From Burkholderiales bacterium (GTDB lineage Bacteria > Pseudomonadota > Gammaproteobacteria > Burkholderiales > Burkholderiaceae_C): a stretch of 13,379 bases of DNA. Each line of letters starts with the position of its first letter. Position 1 is the stretch's first letter. The position numbers were made by a program, and so were the translations under genes. Below are positions 12,504 to 13,379 of the stretch, piece after piece. The notes beneath the pieces are model-generated. The model was not told the DNA's origin and did not search any database. It saw only the letters and a program-made list of their open reading frames with translations. Where the stretch lies: positions 1 through 13,379 of the forward strand of contig CANBSV010000075.1 in assembly GCA_947372225.1 (NCBI GenBank), in the 5' to 3' direction.

Positions 12504-13379
12504 TCACTTGAAATCGCGGCTGTCGGTCATCAGCCGCCCGAGCAGCGGTGTGAGGTCTTCGAGCTGCGCGGCGATCAGGTTGCTGACCTCGCCCCCGCGC
12601 TGCCAGGTGCCGTGAACGGCGAGCAGCCGCGACCTCAGCAGCACGCTGCGCTGCCGCTCGCGCAGTGACTTCCAGCAGATCACCTGCACGACGCCGGTTT
12701 CGTCTTCGAGTGACACGAAGGTGGTGCCGTTGGCGGTTTCGGGCTGCTGGCGCAAGGTGACGATGCCGCAGCAGCGCACCGCGCGGCCGTGGGGCACGGC
12801 GGCCAGCTGTTCGGCGCTGAGCAGTCGGCGCGCACGCAACTGCGGCCGCAGCAGCGCCAGTGGATGGCGGCGCAGGCTCAGGCCCAGCGACGCGTAGTCG
12901 AAGACGATCTCCTCGCCCTCACCCGCCGGCTGCAGCTCGAGCACGGCTTCATCGATGGGTGCTTCGCGCAGCAGCAGCGGCGCGGCGCGCCAGGCGGCTG
13001 CCTCCCACACCTGCTGGCGGCGGTGGCCCGACAGGCTCATCAGCGCATCGGCGGCGGCCAGCAGCTTCATTTCGTGGTGCTGCAAGCCGGCGCGGCGGGC
13101 CAGGTCGTCGGCGCTGTCAAACACCTGCTCGCCACGTGCGACCACGATACGAGCGGCCGATGCCGCTGACAGCCCGGCGATCAGCCGCAGGCCCAGTCGC
13201 ACCGCCGGCGGATGCGGCAAGCCCTCGAGCGTGCAGTCGACATCGCTGTGCATGACATCGGCCGCACGCACCTCGACACCGTGGCGTTGGGCGTCTTGCA
13301 CCAGCTGCGACGGCGTGTAAAAACCCAGCGGCTGCGAGTTGAGCATCGCGGCCAGGAACTCGGCCGGGTGGTGGCACTT
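12504..13379 (-). CDS. dnaE2: Error-prone DNA polymerase III alpha subunit DnaE2/ImuC (C-terminal part)
   Basis: The last 291 residues of a translesion polymerase that works with ImuA and ImuB in damage-induced mutagenesis; the gene continues past the right edge. The fragment begins at KCHHPAEFLAAMLNSQPLGFY, typical of the DnaE finger region. It then carries the helix-hairpin-helix region (LRLIAGLSAASAARIV, then LARRAGL and ALMSLSGHRRQ), an OB-fold (VRCCGIVTLRQQPETANGTTFVSLEDETG) and the DnaE2-style end DSRDFK. The QPETANGTTFVSLEDETG region and the truncated C-terminus, lacking the beta/tau-binding tail of replicative DnaE, separate it from DnaE1. The frame is intact across the window. The catalytic aspartates lie outside it. 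imuA and imuB are expected upstream, also outside the window. Confidence 0.93.
   Translation of the reverse strand, partial: KCHHPAEFLAAMLNSQPLGFYTPSQLVQDAQRHGVEVRAADVMHSDVDCTLEGLPHPPAVRLGLRLIAGLSAASAARIVVARGEQVFDSADDLARRAGLQHHEMKLLAAADALMSLSGHRRQQVWEAAAWRAAPLLLREAPIDEAVLELQPAGEGEEIVFDYASLGLSLRRHPLALLRPQLRARRLLSAEQLAAVPHGRAVRCCGIVTLRQQPETANGTTFVSLEDETGVVQVICWKSLRERQRSVLLRSRLLAVHGTWQRGGEVSNLIAAQLEDLTPLLGRLMTDSRDFK

Noticed and set aside
12379..12615. 78-residue open frame on the plus strand
   Set aside because: Half of it is antisense to the end of dnaE2; composition is unremarkable and no ribosome site is visible.

Overview
The window looks like a chromosomal segment of a high-GC betaproteobacterium, probably from Burkholderiales (Rubrivivax/Leptothrix/Ideonella-type). 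This rests on recognition of gene types and codon use, not on a database search: an ornithine-lipid acyltransferase, a Psd of this lineage's type, an ImuC/DnaE2-type polymerase, and a JDVT-CTERM substrate with its protease.

Region A (1-3672) concerns membrane lipids. The N-terminal part of a class-III PLP aminotransferase (minus) diverges from a phosphatidylserine decarboxylase (psd, plus). Downstream of psd lies a convergent metallophosphoesterase (minus) whose motifs fit the phosphate-stress phospholipase PlcP better than true LpxH. It diverges from olsB (plus), the first enzyme of ornithine-lipid synthesis. The plcP-olsB intergenic region carries a near-consensus Pho box facing plcP and a triple GTCA repeat with 11-bp period facing olsB. 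The natural reading is a PhoB-controlled switch that removes phospholipid and builds phosphorus-free ornithine lipid. A small unrecognised protein follows olsB.

Region B (3742-12149) is the centre of interest. It is a run of seven minus-strand genes with gaps from a 4-bp overlap to 77 bp. In transcription order they are: an intramembrane glutamic protease of MrtJ type; a 1025-residue exported protein with a c-type haem domain, eight ASH/choice-of-anchor-D repeats and a GGGC/LDPT C-terminal sorting signal; a TlpA-like thioredoxin; a DUF4266 lipoprotein; a DUF3570 beta-barrel protein; an ApbE-type FAD:protein FMN transferase; and DsbD. The DUF3570 protein contains a D-x-x-S-G-A-T element, the kind of site ApbE flavinylates, so the neighbouring apbE may act on it. 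Together the genes suggest a cell-surface or outer-membrane redox system: a haem protein processed and anchored by its own protease, a possibly flavinylated barrel, and a thiol-reducing supply line (DsbD to TlpA). The substrate and final function cannot be read from the sequence.

Region C (12150-13379) is a 354-bp gene-free stretch, probably the leader and promoter region of the seven-gene run, with a 13-bp palindrome and a nine-base A/T tract. It is followed by the C-terminal 291 residues of the error-prone polymerase DnaE2/ImuC, cut by the window edge.
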